64,000 nt of DNA from Fibrobacter succinogenes (GTDB lineage: Bacteria; Fibrobacterota; Fibrobacteria; Fibrobacterales; Fibrobacteraceae): contig CACWNW010000004.1 of NCBI GenBank assembly GCA_902762305.1, positions 62,001-126,000 of the forward strand, given 5' to 3'. Shown one piece after another: positions 9,228 to 17,069 of this stretch. The stretch's first letter is position 1. Each line of letters opens with the position of its first letter. The notes beneath the pieces are model-generated. The model saw nothing but the letters and a program-made list of their open reading frames with translations. It had not been told where the DNA came from and did not search any database. Made by a program: the position numbers and the translations under genes.

Positions 9228-11498
9228 ATGAAAAGATGGGTGGTGGTTTCCCTTATCCTGGGCGGTTTGTGTGGTGTTCACGCTGCCACTTGGAACCCTG
9301 TATGCGAACCGCATGGGCATAGGCTTGTCCGTGCGTCCGAGCATTTCGAAATATGCCGGAAGGACAAGTACGATGACGGCTCTACGAACATGGTGGGAAT
9401 CTCGAGCGACGAGGCGCAAAAGGGCCTGGATATCCTCGAGAGCATTTTCACGTTCTATCACGATTCCCTGAAATGGTCGTTGCCGCAGCCCAGTGACCCG
9501 GACAACAAGATGAAGATTGGCGTCTATGTCTTCGACGACGAAAAGATGGGCGCGCTTTACGGTGGCGACAATACCGAGGGCTGTAACGAGAATGGCTGCT
9601 CTCCCGGAATCTGGCTCGGGAAGGGCTCCCTGAGTGACCGTTCGGGTCTGGCGCACGAATATGCGCACGGCATGCAGAGCCTTGCCGGCTGGATGGGCAA
9701 CAACAGCCATACGGGCTGGGTCTGCGAATCCCATGCGAACTGGATGATGCACCAGTTTATCCCCGACGAGGCTCCCGGTTGCTCCGAATACCTCATCGAT
9801 TTCCCGTTCCTCTATTACGGCTCGACGCGTGACCGTTACTGCAACTGGCATTTTTTGGAACACTTGAAGGAAGAATTCGGTGGCGGCATAAAGGGCGCGA
9901 TGGAAGTAAACCGCATCTGGACAGAATCGCTCAAGGATGGCGACAAGGGCCTGATGGATCAGACTCCCTTCAGCGCGATGATGATGGTCTACAAATGGTC
10001 CATCGATGATTTGAATGATCAGTTCGGCCGCTGGGCGATGAAGCAGGCGACGTATGAATACGCGCCTGCGAAGAAGAAACTCTACAAGAAGGCCTGGGGC
10101 GATTACGAGTTCTCGACGCGGCGCAGCATTGGGGTGGGGTACCCGTACAGCAACCACGCCCGCATTACGATGCTGAACAAGATGGAGTGCGATTCTACCG
10201 TTGCGGGTGATTGCCCTGACCGCTATATTTCGCCTTCGTACTGGGCACCGCAGCGCTGGGGCTACAACCTTGTACGCCTTTATCCGGATTCGGCGGGGAA
10301 GGTGACGGTCAAGTTCCGCGGGATTGTGCAGGACAAGAAGACTGTGAACGGCTATACCTGTTTCGGCGACAATACCGACGTGTATATGGGCAAGACGTAC
10401 AAGTGGTGCAACTACGCGCCCGATGCGTTGCCGGATCCGGCTTCGGGCTGGACGGTCGGCCTCGTGGCCGAAGGCAGCGACGGCACGCCCCGTTATAGCG
10501 AGATGAAGCGCGGGACGGCGTTCAATCTGGAAATCGAGACGAAGGCAAGCGACAAGGCCTTGTGGCTTGCCGTGACGGCGACCCCGACAGAGGAACAGAT
10601 TATCTACTGGGACCAGTTCTACTATAGCATCTACCGCTATCCGTACATGATTGAGCTGGAAAATGGCGCTCCCGAGGGCTACAACAAGGATTTCTGGAAA
10701 CCCGCGAAGGCCGGCGAGTACAGCAAGCATTCTAACGGTGGCGGGCTCGTGAGCAGCAAGGCGAGCGTGGCCGCTACCGCCTATGTGGGGCCCGATGCGG
10801 TCGTGAACGGCGGAAAGGTTACGGGCAAAGCCCGGATCGAAAATTTTGCCGTTATTGACGGCGGCACCATAAGCGATAACGCGGTTGTCCGCGGGCGTGC
10901 GTTCGTAAGCGCGGGGTCGGTCAGCGACGACGCCGTGCTCGAAGAGGATGCCTGGCTCGTGAGCGGCTCTGTCAGCGGGAAGGCGAAGGTCGGCGCGCTT
11001 TCGGTGATTTATGAAAGTACCATCAAGGATAACGCGCAAGTCTATGGCGTGATGTGGTCGCTCGAATACAAGACTGTCGGCGGAACGGCACAGCTGCGCG
11101 GCGACCTCGAGAATAATTTTGGCCAGGAACTCACGAAGGGTGTTTTTTACGGCATGGTCGATGACGGCATGCTGAACAATGCGAATTACGGGGCGAACCT
11201 CACTGAGCCTCCGGTTGAGGCGACTGCGGGTATCGAGAACGCCGAATGGTACGCGATTGCCGACGATTCTGTGGGAATGACGATTGCGGTTCCGGCGCTG
11301 CCTCGCATTCACTCCCCAGAAATGCTTGCAAATTCCACAGAATTGCAGGTTTTTGACATGAGGGGCAGGGCGCTTGGCACAGCAGTCTACAATGGCGACA
11401 TGCAGGCGTCATTGAGTGCCGCCGGTTTCAAGAAGGGTGTTTACGTTGTTCGTGAATCGGGAAGCCGTGAGGTCCGGCGGGTGTTCTTGAACAGGTAG
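9228..11498 (+). CDS. Secreted DUF6055-like metalloprotease with beta-helix repeats and T9SS-like tail
   Basis: A 756-residue secreted protein. A signal peptide ends near VHAATW. A zinc-protease motif HEYAH lies at 143-147 inside AHEYAHGMQSLAGW, with a downstream Glu in CESHANWM. This pattern is that of the Svx/AvrXca-like DUF6055 family, putative secreted peptidases of plant-associated bacteria. Residues about 510-640 hold short repeats rich in V/A/G (GKARIENFAVIDGG, DNAVVRGRAFVSAG) typical of a left-handed beta-helix. The last 60 residues (LQVFDMRGRALG...GVYVVRESG) resemble a type IX secretion type A sorting domain. An AGGAG site lies 5 bases before the ATG. Substrate is unknown; a plant wall protein is a plausible target if the host is a gut fibre degrader. 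Confidence 0.78.
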   Translation: MKRWVVVSLILGGLCGVHAATWNPVCEPHGHRLVRASEHFEICRKDKYDDGSTNMVGISSDEAQKGLDILESIFTFYHDSLKWSLPQPSDPDNKMKIGVYVFDDEKMGALYGGDNTEGCNENGCSPGIWLGKGSLSDRSGLAHEYAHGMQSLAGWMGNNSHTGWVCESHANWMMHQFIPDEAPGCSEYLIDFPFLYYGSTRDRYCNWHFLEHLKEEFGGGIKGAMEVNRIWTESLKDGDKGLMDQTPFSAMMMVYKWSIDDLNDQFGRWAMKQATYEYAPAKKKLYKKAWGDYEFSTRRSIGVGYPYSNHARITMLNKMECDSTVAGDCPDRYISPSYWAPQRWGYNLVRLYPDSAGKVTVKFRGIVQDKKTVNGYTCFGDNTDVYMGKTYKWCNYAPDALPDPASGWTVGLVAEGSDGTPRYSEMKRGTAFNLEIETKASDKALWLAVTATPTEEQIIYWDQFYYSIYRYPYMIELENGAPEGYNKDFWKPAKAGEYSKHSNGGGLVSSKASVAATAYVGPDAVVNGGKVTGKARIENFAVIDGGTISDNAVVRGRAFVSAGSVSDDAVLEEDAWLVSGSVSGKAKVGALSVIYESTIKDNAQVYGVMWSLEYKTVGGTAQLRGDLENNFGQELTKGVFYGMVDDGMLNNANYGANLTEPPVEATAGIENAEWYAIADDSVGMTIAVPALPRIHSPEMLANSTELQVFDMRGRALGTAVYNGDMQASLSAAGFKKGVYVVRESGSREVRRVFLNR

Positions 11499-11500
11499 TT

Positions 11501-12112
11501 CTAGATTTTCGGCACTTTCACTTTGTCCCCGGCATTCAGGTTATCCAGATTGATGCCGGGGTTTACTGTTTGCAGTGCGGAGCGTACGAAGAACAGGGGG
11601 AGTGTCTGCGAACTGGCACCATAGGTCCGGCGCAGGAGCTTGCCTAGGTCCTCTTCGTTTGCGACAACAATCTTGTAGAGGCTTGCGTTGTTTGGGTCGG
11701 ATTGGAGTGCCGACATGGCGCGGACAAACTTGTCGCTGAAGGCTTCCGCTTTTTTGCCGAAGGCGTTGTCTTCGCGCCCCGAGGGCATCCCCTTGCCGCG
11801 GTTGTCCGAAACCTTCGCTGGTTTAGCCTCTTCCTTCTTCCCGGTCACGGAACTCGGCAGCTTGAAAACAGGGGCCTTGTGCGGGTTGAACGTGAGGTTC
11901 ACGTTATCCTTGGGGTCCTTCTTTTTTACCGGTTCGAGCGCGAGGATGGAGTCGAGGGAATTCACGTAAACGCTGTCGGGCCACTCGATGAGCGGCATTT
12001 TCTGGTCCACCTTGATGATTTTTGCTACGGGACGTTCGTCGTTGCAGGCGGTAAGGCAAAGTGCCAACCCGGCCATGAGCGGGGCGGCGAATAGACATTT
12101 CAGCGTTTTCAT
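11501..12112 (-). CDS. Lipoprotein with C-terminal LysM-like region
   Basis: A 203-residue predicted lipoprotein: signal sequence with lipobox LTAC, then an unstructured Pro/Lys-rich middle (about 60-115). A C-terminal segment (LYKIVVANEEDLGKLLRRTYG...NPGINLDNLNAGDKVKVP) has the shape of a LysM motif, with an initial Y-x-V strand, a helix, and a closing P/L-x-G-x-x-V-x-V-P strand. LysM domains bind peptidoglycan, so tethering the outer membrane to the wall is a reasonable guess. It converges with the protease gene, with two bases between stops. TATTTTTT lies five bases before the ATG, so the message may have almost no leader. Confidence 0.7.
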   Translation of the reverse strand: MKTLKCLFAAPLMAGLALCLTACNDERPVAKIIKVDQKMPLIEWPDSVYVNSLDSILALEPVKKKDPKDNVNLTFNPHKAPVFKLPSSVTGKKEEAKPAKVSDNRGKGMPSGREDNAFGKKAEAFSDKFVRAMSALQSDPNNASLYKIVVANEEDLGKLLRRTYGASSQTLPLFFVRSALQTVNPGINLDNLNAGDKVKVPKI

Positions 12113-12210
12113 GCCCTAAAAAATACAAAAAAAGAGCCCGTATCTTGCCAAATTCCGCAAAAACTGCTAAATTTACAACTCCAAATATTCACTTCAATAG
12201 GATTTGAAAA

Positions 12211-12513
12211 ATGAAAGAAGGTATCCACCCTAACTATCAACCGGTCGTGTTTGTCGATGCGAATACGGGTAAAGAATACATCACCCGCTCCACGAAGTCT
12301 TCCGCCGAAAAGAAGACTATCGATGGGGTTGAACATAGCGTGATTTCTCTGGAAATCACCGCTGATACCCATCCGTTCTGGACGGGTAAGCAGCACCGCG
12401 TGGATACGGCTGGCCGTATCGACCGCTTCAACAAGCGTTTCGCTGGCAACATCACGGGCGCAAAGCGCAAGACCCGCAAGGCTGCTCCCGCAAAGGCCGA
12501 AGAAGAAGCTTAA
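12211..12513 (+). CDS. rpmE2: 50S ribosomal protein L31 type B
   Basis: Ribosomal protein of the large subunit, 100 residues. The start MKEGIHPNYQPVVFVD, the core TADTHPFWTGKQ and the segment RIDRFNKRF are diagnostic of L31. It contains no cysteine, so it is the zinc-independent type B paralogue rather than the CxxC form. A basic then acidic Ala/Lys/Glu-rich tail extends beyond the usual length of about 85. The sequence upstream has TAAATTTA and an AGGA ribosome site, and a strong terminator follows. It stands alone. Confidence 0.95.
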   Translation: MKEGIHPNYQPVVFVDANTGKEYITRSTKSSAEKKTIDGVEHSVISLEITADTHPFWTGKQHRVDTAGRIDRFNKRFAGNITGAKRKTRKAAPAKAEEEA

Positions 12514-12529
12514 TTTTAGGCTATTTCCG

Positions 12530-12562
12530 ATGCCCTCCACGTTGCGGGGGGCATTTTTTTTT
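12530..12562 (+). terminator. Rho-independent terminator after rpmE2
   Basis: The inverted repeat ATGCCC(T)CC / GG(G)GGGCAT around a short CACGTTGC-type loop is followed by nine T. It ends the L31 transcript before the lipoprotein gene at 12600. Confidence 0.9.
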
Positions 12563-12599
12563 AAATTCAACTGGGTTTTCAAAAAACAAGGAAAAAAAG

Positions 12600-13484
12600 A
12601 TGAAGAAACAAATTCTTACTGCATGCGCTGTGGCCCTCGTTGCTATGGCCATGACTGGTTGTGATAAGACTGGTACCATCGAAGGTGTTGTGCTCGATCC
12701 GTTTACCGAACAGCCCGTTCCGATGCCGACCGTTTGGATGGACTCCACTATCTACACGACCACCAAGGAAAAGTACCCGTACAAGGAAGATCTCCAGAAG
12801 GGCGAATTCAAGTTCCAGAAGGTTCCTGTTGGCAGCTACCGTATCCTTGCCGGCCGTTCCAAGTACATCAAGAGCCGCAATCCGATTCAGACGACCGAGG
12901 CCGAACCGAACCTCAAGGTCAAGCTCTACATCTACAGCGACCAGGTGAACCCGGGTCTGTACAAGACGGGCGAGAAGGCCCCGACCAAGATCAACAACGA
13001 ATGGGTGCTCTTCTCCACGCAGTGCTCCGAATCTGTCGCCGGCTACCGCCTCGAAATGCCGCAGGCTACCGATGGTTCCAAGCTTCCTCCCAAGCAGAAG
13101 GAAGACAAGAAGGCCAAGGGTAAGAAGGGCAAGAAGGCTGCCGCTCCTGCCGCTGCCAAGGTGATTTCCCTTTCTGCCCCGCTCGTTGTGGACAGCAAGC
13201 TCAATGTGCTCTTCGTGAACGCTTCTTCTGTCTCCGCTCCGCTCGTCGCCAAGACCTTCGCCGCGATTGAAGACAAGGTAGCAAACCACAAGGACTGCAA
13301 GGGCTTCATCGAATCCGACGTGAAGGGTATCTTCCCGGATAAGAGCAAGTCTACCGACCTCCAGGTGACCTACGTTGCCGAAAACCTCTACAAGATTTCC
13401 GGCGACCTCCCGAAGGGCAAGCAGATTATCCAGCTTTCCCAGGACGGCAAGACGGTCCAGACCTACTACTTTGAAGTCAAGTAA
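12600..13484 (+). CDS. Lipoprotein with carboxypeptidase-regulatory-like domain
   Basis: A 294-residue predicted lipoprotein. The signal sequence ends in lipobox MTGC (Cys 21). Residues about 25-110 (GTIEGVVLDPFTEQPVPMPTV...GEFKFQKVPVGSYRILA) have the pattern of a transthyretin/carboxypeptidase-regulatory beta-sandwich. A Lys/Ala-rich linker (about 160-185, KKAKGKKGKKAAAP) separates it from a C-terminal region without recognised domain. An AAGGA site precedes the ATG. It is flanked by terminators on both sides, so it is a single-gene unit. Function unknown; regulatory-like sandwiches are common in cell-surface proteins. Confidence 0.75.
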   Translation: MKKQILTACAVALVAMAMTGCDKTGTIEGVVLDPFTEQPVPMPTVWMDSTIYTTTKEKYPYKEDLQKGEFKFQKVPVGSYRILAGRSKYIKSRNPIQTTEAEPNLKVKLYIYSDQVNPGLYKTGEKAPTKINNEWVLFSTQCSESVAGYRLEMPQATDGSKLPPKQKEDKKAKGKKGKKAAAPAAAKVISLSAPLVVDSKLNVLFVNASSVSAPLVAKTFAAIEDKVANHKDCKGFIESDVKGIFPDKSKSTDLQVTYVAENLYKISGDLPKGKQIIQLSQDGKTVQTYYFEVK

Positions 13485-13519
13485 GCCGGTTTAGGCCAAA
13501 TATCGCCTAGAACTATTAT

Positions 13520-13552
13520 GGACGGCTCCCATTCGGGGGCCGTCCTTCTATA
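13520..13552 (+). terminator. Rho-independent terminator
   Basis: GGACGGC(T)CCC and GGG(G)GCCGTCC pair perfectly apart from one mismatch around ATTC and are followed by TTCTATAT. This closes the lipoprotein gene at 12600-13484. Confidence 0.8.
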
Positions 13553-13567
13553 TATGTCGGCGCTTAC

Positions 13568-13575
13568 TATATTTG
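13568..13575 (+). promoter_or_regulatory. TAnnTTTG -7-type promoter box for the second fusion gene
   Basis: TATATTTG lies just after the preceding terminator and 51 bases before the ATG at 13627. It matches the -7 element described for Bacteroidota promoters. A paired -33 box is not obvious. Confidence 0.5.
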
Positions 13576-13626
13576 AAGGTTGCGGGGCTTGTGCTCTGCT
13601 GGATTGATCTTGAAAGGAAAGTTGAA

Positions 13627-16600
13627 ATGAAAAAGGTGAAAGGCTGTTTTTCGTTTTTTGGCTTGGCTTTTACTCAGGTTGCCGTCTCGACGGCGATTGT
13701 CGCCTATACCGAACTCGTCCTCAACCGCATGGGGTTCACGCCGACAGGCTCGTGGCAGTTTTATGTGCTGCACCTGCTGTTCCTCTTGCCTTGTGTACTG
13801 CTGTTGACGCCCGCTGGTTTTGCATCGGACAAGCACCCGAAGGAACGTGTACTCCTGTGGACGACGCTCCTTTCGCTCCCGGTGATAGGGCTGTTCTGTG
13901 CGGGCGCCTATCTCGGGAATCTCGTCATGATGTTCTCGGGCGTTGGGCTGTTCTTTGTGCTGCAGGCCTTCCAGAGTCCGGCTAAGAACGGTTACATGAA
14001 GGAACTTTTGGGTGTGCGCTTCCTCGCGAACGGAAGCGGGACGCTAATGATAGTGACGTTCTGCGCGATGTTCTTCGCGGGCGTGGCGCTCGCTTTTGCC
14101 GTGCGCGCTGACCTGACATTGCCCGTGCTCTATACGCTTGGCGGGCTCCAGCTTCTCGCGTTTGTTTTTGCCCTCAGGCTCCCTTCCATCGGTGCTTACG
14201 ACAAGGATCTGAAGTTCCCCTGGAAGTATTACTGGACGACCAAGTACGCTCGTCGCAAGATGGCGAAGGCCTGGAAGAACAGGCCGCTCCGCCAGGCGCT
14301 CGTCGGACAGTCGATGTTCTGGGTCATCATCTTCCTCATGGTGTTCGTCATCCAGGACCAGTTCAGTTCCGGCTCCTTGTTTGACAAGGACGCTCTTGCG
14401 AACTACGCCATCTTCGGTACGGCCATCGGCCTTGTCGCTGGTTTCCTGTTTGCGATTCGCATGTCCAAGAACTTTATCGAGATGGGGCTTATCCCGATGG
14501 GGACGGCCGGTGCGTCCGTGCTCATATTCCTTATCCCGTTTATTCCGCGCCCCTACAACTCGATCGCCTTCGCGCTTCTCGGGTTCTGCGGCGGCATCTT
14601 CGCGCTCCCGATGTTTGCGACCATGCTCTACAACACGAAACCGCGTTCTGCTGGCCATGTGCTCTCGCTGTCCAATATGGTGCAGAACCTCAGCATTATC
14701 GTGTTCGACATTCTCGCGATTATCGCCCTCCGCTATGTCGGGCTCGCAAAGATAAACTTGTTCTTCGTCCTCGGTATCGTATGCCTTGTGGGGACGGTCT
14801 GGGCGCTCTGGGCCTTGCCGCAGACGCTTTTGCGCCAGCTTTTGCGCTCGGTGCTCTCCGTGCATTACAAGTTCCTCGTGACCGGCGTGCAGAATATCCC
14901 GTGGGAAGGTCCTGTGCTCCTGGTCGGCAACCACATCTCGTATATCGACTGGGCGATGATCCAGATGGCGAGCCCGCGCCCGATGCGTTTCGTGATTACG
15001 CGTAGGCCCTTCGAGAAGTGGTACGTGAGGCTCCTGCTTTCGCAGATGGAGACTATCGACCTGGATATTTCGAACCCGCAGCCCGCGATGGAGGCGGCCC
15101 GCAAGGCCTTGCTCCGCGGGGAAGCCGTGGTGATGTTCCCTGAAAACGCGATGACTGCTACCGGCAATATGAGCCGCTTCCGTTTGGATTACTCGGCCGC
15201 CATCAAGGATGTGCCGCGCGTGAAACTTTTGCCGTTCTACGTGCAGGGCTTGTGGGGGAGTAGCTACTCCATGGCCGATGCCGGCTTCAAGGACATGGTG
15301 CATAGCGGTGGCCGTATCGTCTCGGTCGCGTTCGGCGAGGATTTGCCGCTCGATTCTAGCCCGATGATGGTGAAGCGTGCCGTGCAGGAACTCTCGATTA
15401 CCGCATGGACGACCTATATCCGCAAGTTGCGTCCGGTAGCTTCTGCATGGATTCGCACGGTGAAGCGTGTCGGGAGCGGCCCCTCGGTCTATAGCCCCGA
15501 CGGGAACCACCTCTCCGCCTATGCGCTGGCGACTGCCGCTCTCTCTTTCTCGGGAATGATTGACAAGTTAACGGCGGGCGAGAAGCAGGTGGGCGTGCTT
15601 ATTCCGCCTTCCGGCCCGGGTATCATCGTGAACATGGCCTGCCTCATCAAGGGTAAGACCGTCTACAACCTGAACTACACGAATACGCCCGAGACGATGG
15701 ACTACTGCTGCGGTGTCGCCGACGTCAAGACGATTATTACGGCCCGCGTTTTTGTCGAGAAGCTCAAGCAGAAGGGCCTCCCGATGGAGAAATTGCTCGA
15801 CAAGTATAAGGTCTATTACATGGAAGACCTGAAGGAGCAGCTCCACAAGTCTACGCTCGTGAAGAACTTCCTTCGCGTGATGTTCCTCCCGGCATGGTAC
15901 CTGGAGCTCCGTTTCTTCAAGAAGGTCACCCTCGACGACGTGGCGACCATCATATTCAGTTCGGGTTCCGAAGGCCGCCCGAAGGGTGTCGAGCTCACGC
16001 ACCAGAACCTGATGGGCAATATCAAGCAGTGCGAAAGCGTGCTCCTGCCGAGCGCGGAGGATGTTTTCCTCGGTTCGCTCCCGCTTTTCCATGCGTTCGG
16101 GTTCTCCATCACGACTATGCTCTGCCTTGTGGAAGGCGTGCCGGTGGCGACTTGCCCCGACCCGACGGATGCAAGGCTCGTATCGCGCATGTGCGCCCAG
16201 TTCAAGGTCTCCATCATGGTGGCCACGGGCACGTTCCTGCGCATGTGGGGCCTGAACCGTGCGGTGCACCCGCTTATGTTCTCGCATGTCCGTGCCATCT
16301 ACGCCGGCGCCGAGAAGATCCGCGAGGACGTGCGCCAGCTGTACCGAACAAAGTTCAAGATCGAGATTTTCGAGGGATTCGGTTGTACGGAAACGACTCC
16401 GGTGGCGGCGGTGAACACGAAGGACGTGCTCATGGACGACTACAAGACGGTTATCGAGGGCAACAAGCCGGGTACCGTCGGTGCTCCTCTCCCCGGAACG
16501 CAGATCCGCATCGTGGACCCAGATACCATGGAAGAACTCGGCGTGGGCGAGGACGGCCTGATCTTGATTGGCGGTGCCCAGATCATGAAGGGCTACCTGA

Positions 16601-17040
16601 AGGACCCGGAACGTACGGCGCAGGCGATTGCGGTTATCAACGGCAAGCGCTGGTACAAGACGGGCGACAAGGGCCATGTGGACGAGGACGGTTACCTTAC
16701 GATTGTGGACCGCTACAGCCGCTTTGCCAAGCTCGGCGGCGAGATGGTGAGCCTCGGCTCCGTGGACTTCAAGATATCGGAATGCGCCCTGTTCGACGAG
16801 ATTGACCACTTTGCGGTGGCGGTCCCCGACGGTAGCAAGGGCGAGAAGATTGTGCTTGTTTATGCGGGCGAAAAGTCCGAGGATGAGGTGAAGAGCCTTC
16901 TCAAGGAAGTGGGGCTCCCACCGCTCATGCTCCCCGGTGCCGTTGTGAAGGTCGATGAGCTCCCGAAGCTCGGTAGCGGCAAGAGCGACGTGCAGACCGG
17001 CAAGAGAATTGCCATGGAGCGCCTCGGCATTACGGGTTAG
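13627..17040 (+). CDS. aas: MFS transporter-acyltransferase-acyl-ACP synthetase fusion (LplT-Aas type), copy B
   Basis: Second copy of the three-part fusion, 1137 residues, aligning throughout with the protein at 4713. MFS helices fill about 1-400. The acyltransferase HX4D is at H436-D441 (NHISYIDW), with FPENAMTATG replacing FPTGEVSR, closer to the Aas-type motif FPEG...TG. The AMP-ligase loop FSSGSEGRPKG starts at 777, and the segment DEDGYLTIVDRYSRFAKLGGEMVSLG is near identical to copy A. The ATG at 13627 is preferred over an upstream TTG because of the AAAGGAAA site eight bases before it. It precedes the glycosyltransferase at 17070 by 29 bases and may be co-transcribed with it. Divergent acyltransferase motifs suggest different acyl acceptors in the two copies. 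Confidence 0.88.
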   Translation: MKKVKGCFSFFGLAFTQVAVSTAIVAYTELVLNRMGFTPTGSWQFYVLHLLFLLPCVLLLTPAGFASDKHPKERVLLWTTLLSLPVIGLFCAGAYLGNLVMMFSGVGLFFVLQAFQSPAKNGYMKELLGVRFLANGSGTLMIVTFCAMFFAGVALAFAVRADLTLPVLYTLGGLQLLAFVFALRLPSIGAYDKDLKFPWKYYWTTKYARRKMAKAWKNRPLRQALVGQSMFWVIIFLMVFVIQDQFSSGSLFDKDALANYAIFGTAIGLVAGFLFAIRMSKNFIEMGLIPMGTAGASVLIFLIPFIPRPYNSIAFALLGFCGGIFALPMFATMLYNTKPRSAGHVLSLSNMVQNLSIIVFDILAIIALRYVGLAKINLFFVLGIVCLVGTVWALWALPQTLLRQLLRSVLSVHYKFLVTGVQNIPWEGPVLLVGNHISYIDWAMIQMASPRPMRFVITRRPFEKWYVRLLLSQMETIDLDISNPQPAMEAARKALLRGEAVVMFPENAMTATGNMSRFRLDYSAAIKDVPRVKLLPFYVQGLWGSSYSMADAGFKDMVHSGGRIVSVAFGEDLPLDSSPMMVKRAVQELSITAWTTYIRKLRPVASAWIRTVKRVGSGPSVYSPDGNHLSAYALATAALSFSGMIDKLTAGEKQVGVLIPPSGPGIIVNMACLIKGKTVYNLNYTNTPETMDYCCGVADVKTIITARVFVEKLKQKGLPMEKLLDKYKVYYMEDLKEQLHKSTLVKNFLRVMFLPAWYLELRFFKKVTLDDVATIIFSSGSEGRPKGVELTHQNLMGNIKQCESVLLPSAEDVFLGSLPLFHAFGFSITTMLCLVEGVPVATCPDPTDARLVSRMCAQFKVSIMVATGTFLRMWGLNRAVHPLMFSHVRAIYAGAEKIREDVRQLYRTKFKIEIFEGFGCTETTPVAAVNTKDVLMDDYKTVIEGNKPGTVGAPLPGTQIRIVDPDTMEELGVGEDGLILIGGAQIMKGYLKDPERTAQAIAVINGKRWYKTGDKGHVDEDGYLTIVDRYSRFAKLGGEMVSLGSVDFKISECALFDEIDHFAVAVPDGSKGEKIVLVYAGEKSEDEVKSLLKEVGLPPLMLPGAVVKVDELPKLGSGKSDVQTGKRIAMERLGITG

Positions 17041-17069
17041 GTTTCAAAAATAAACTAAATTATCGAGAT

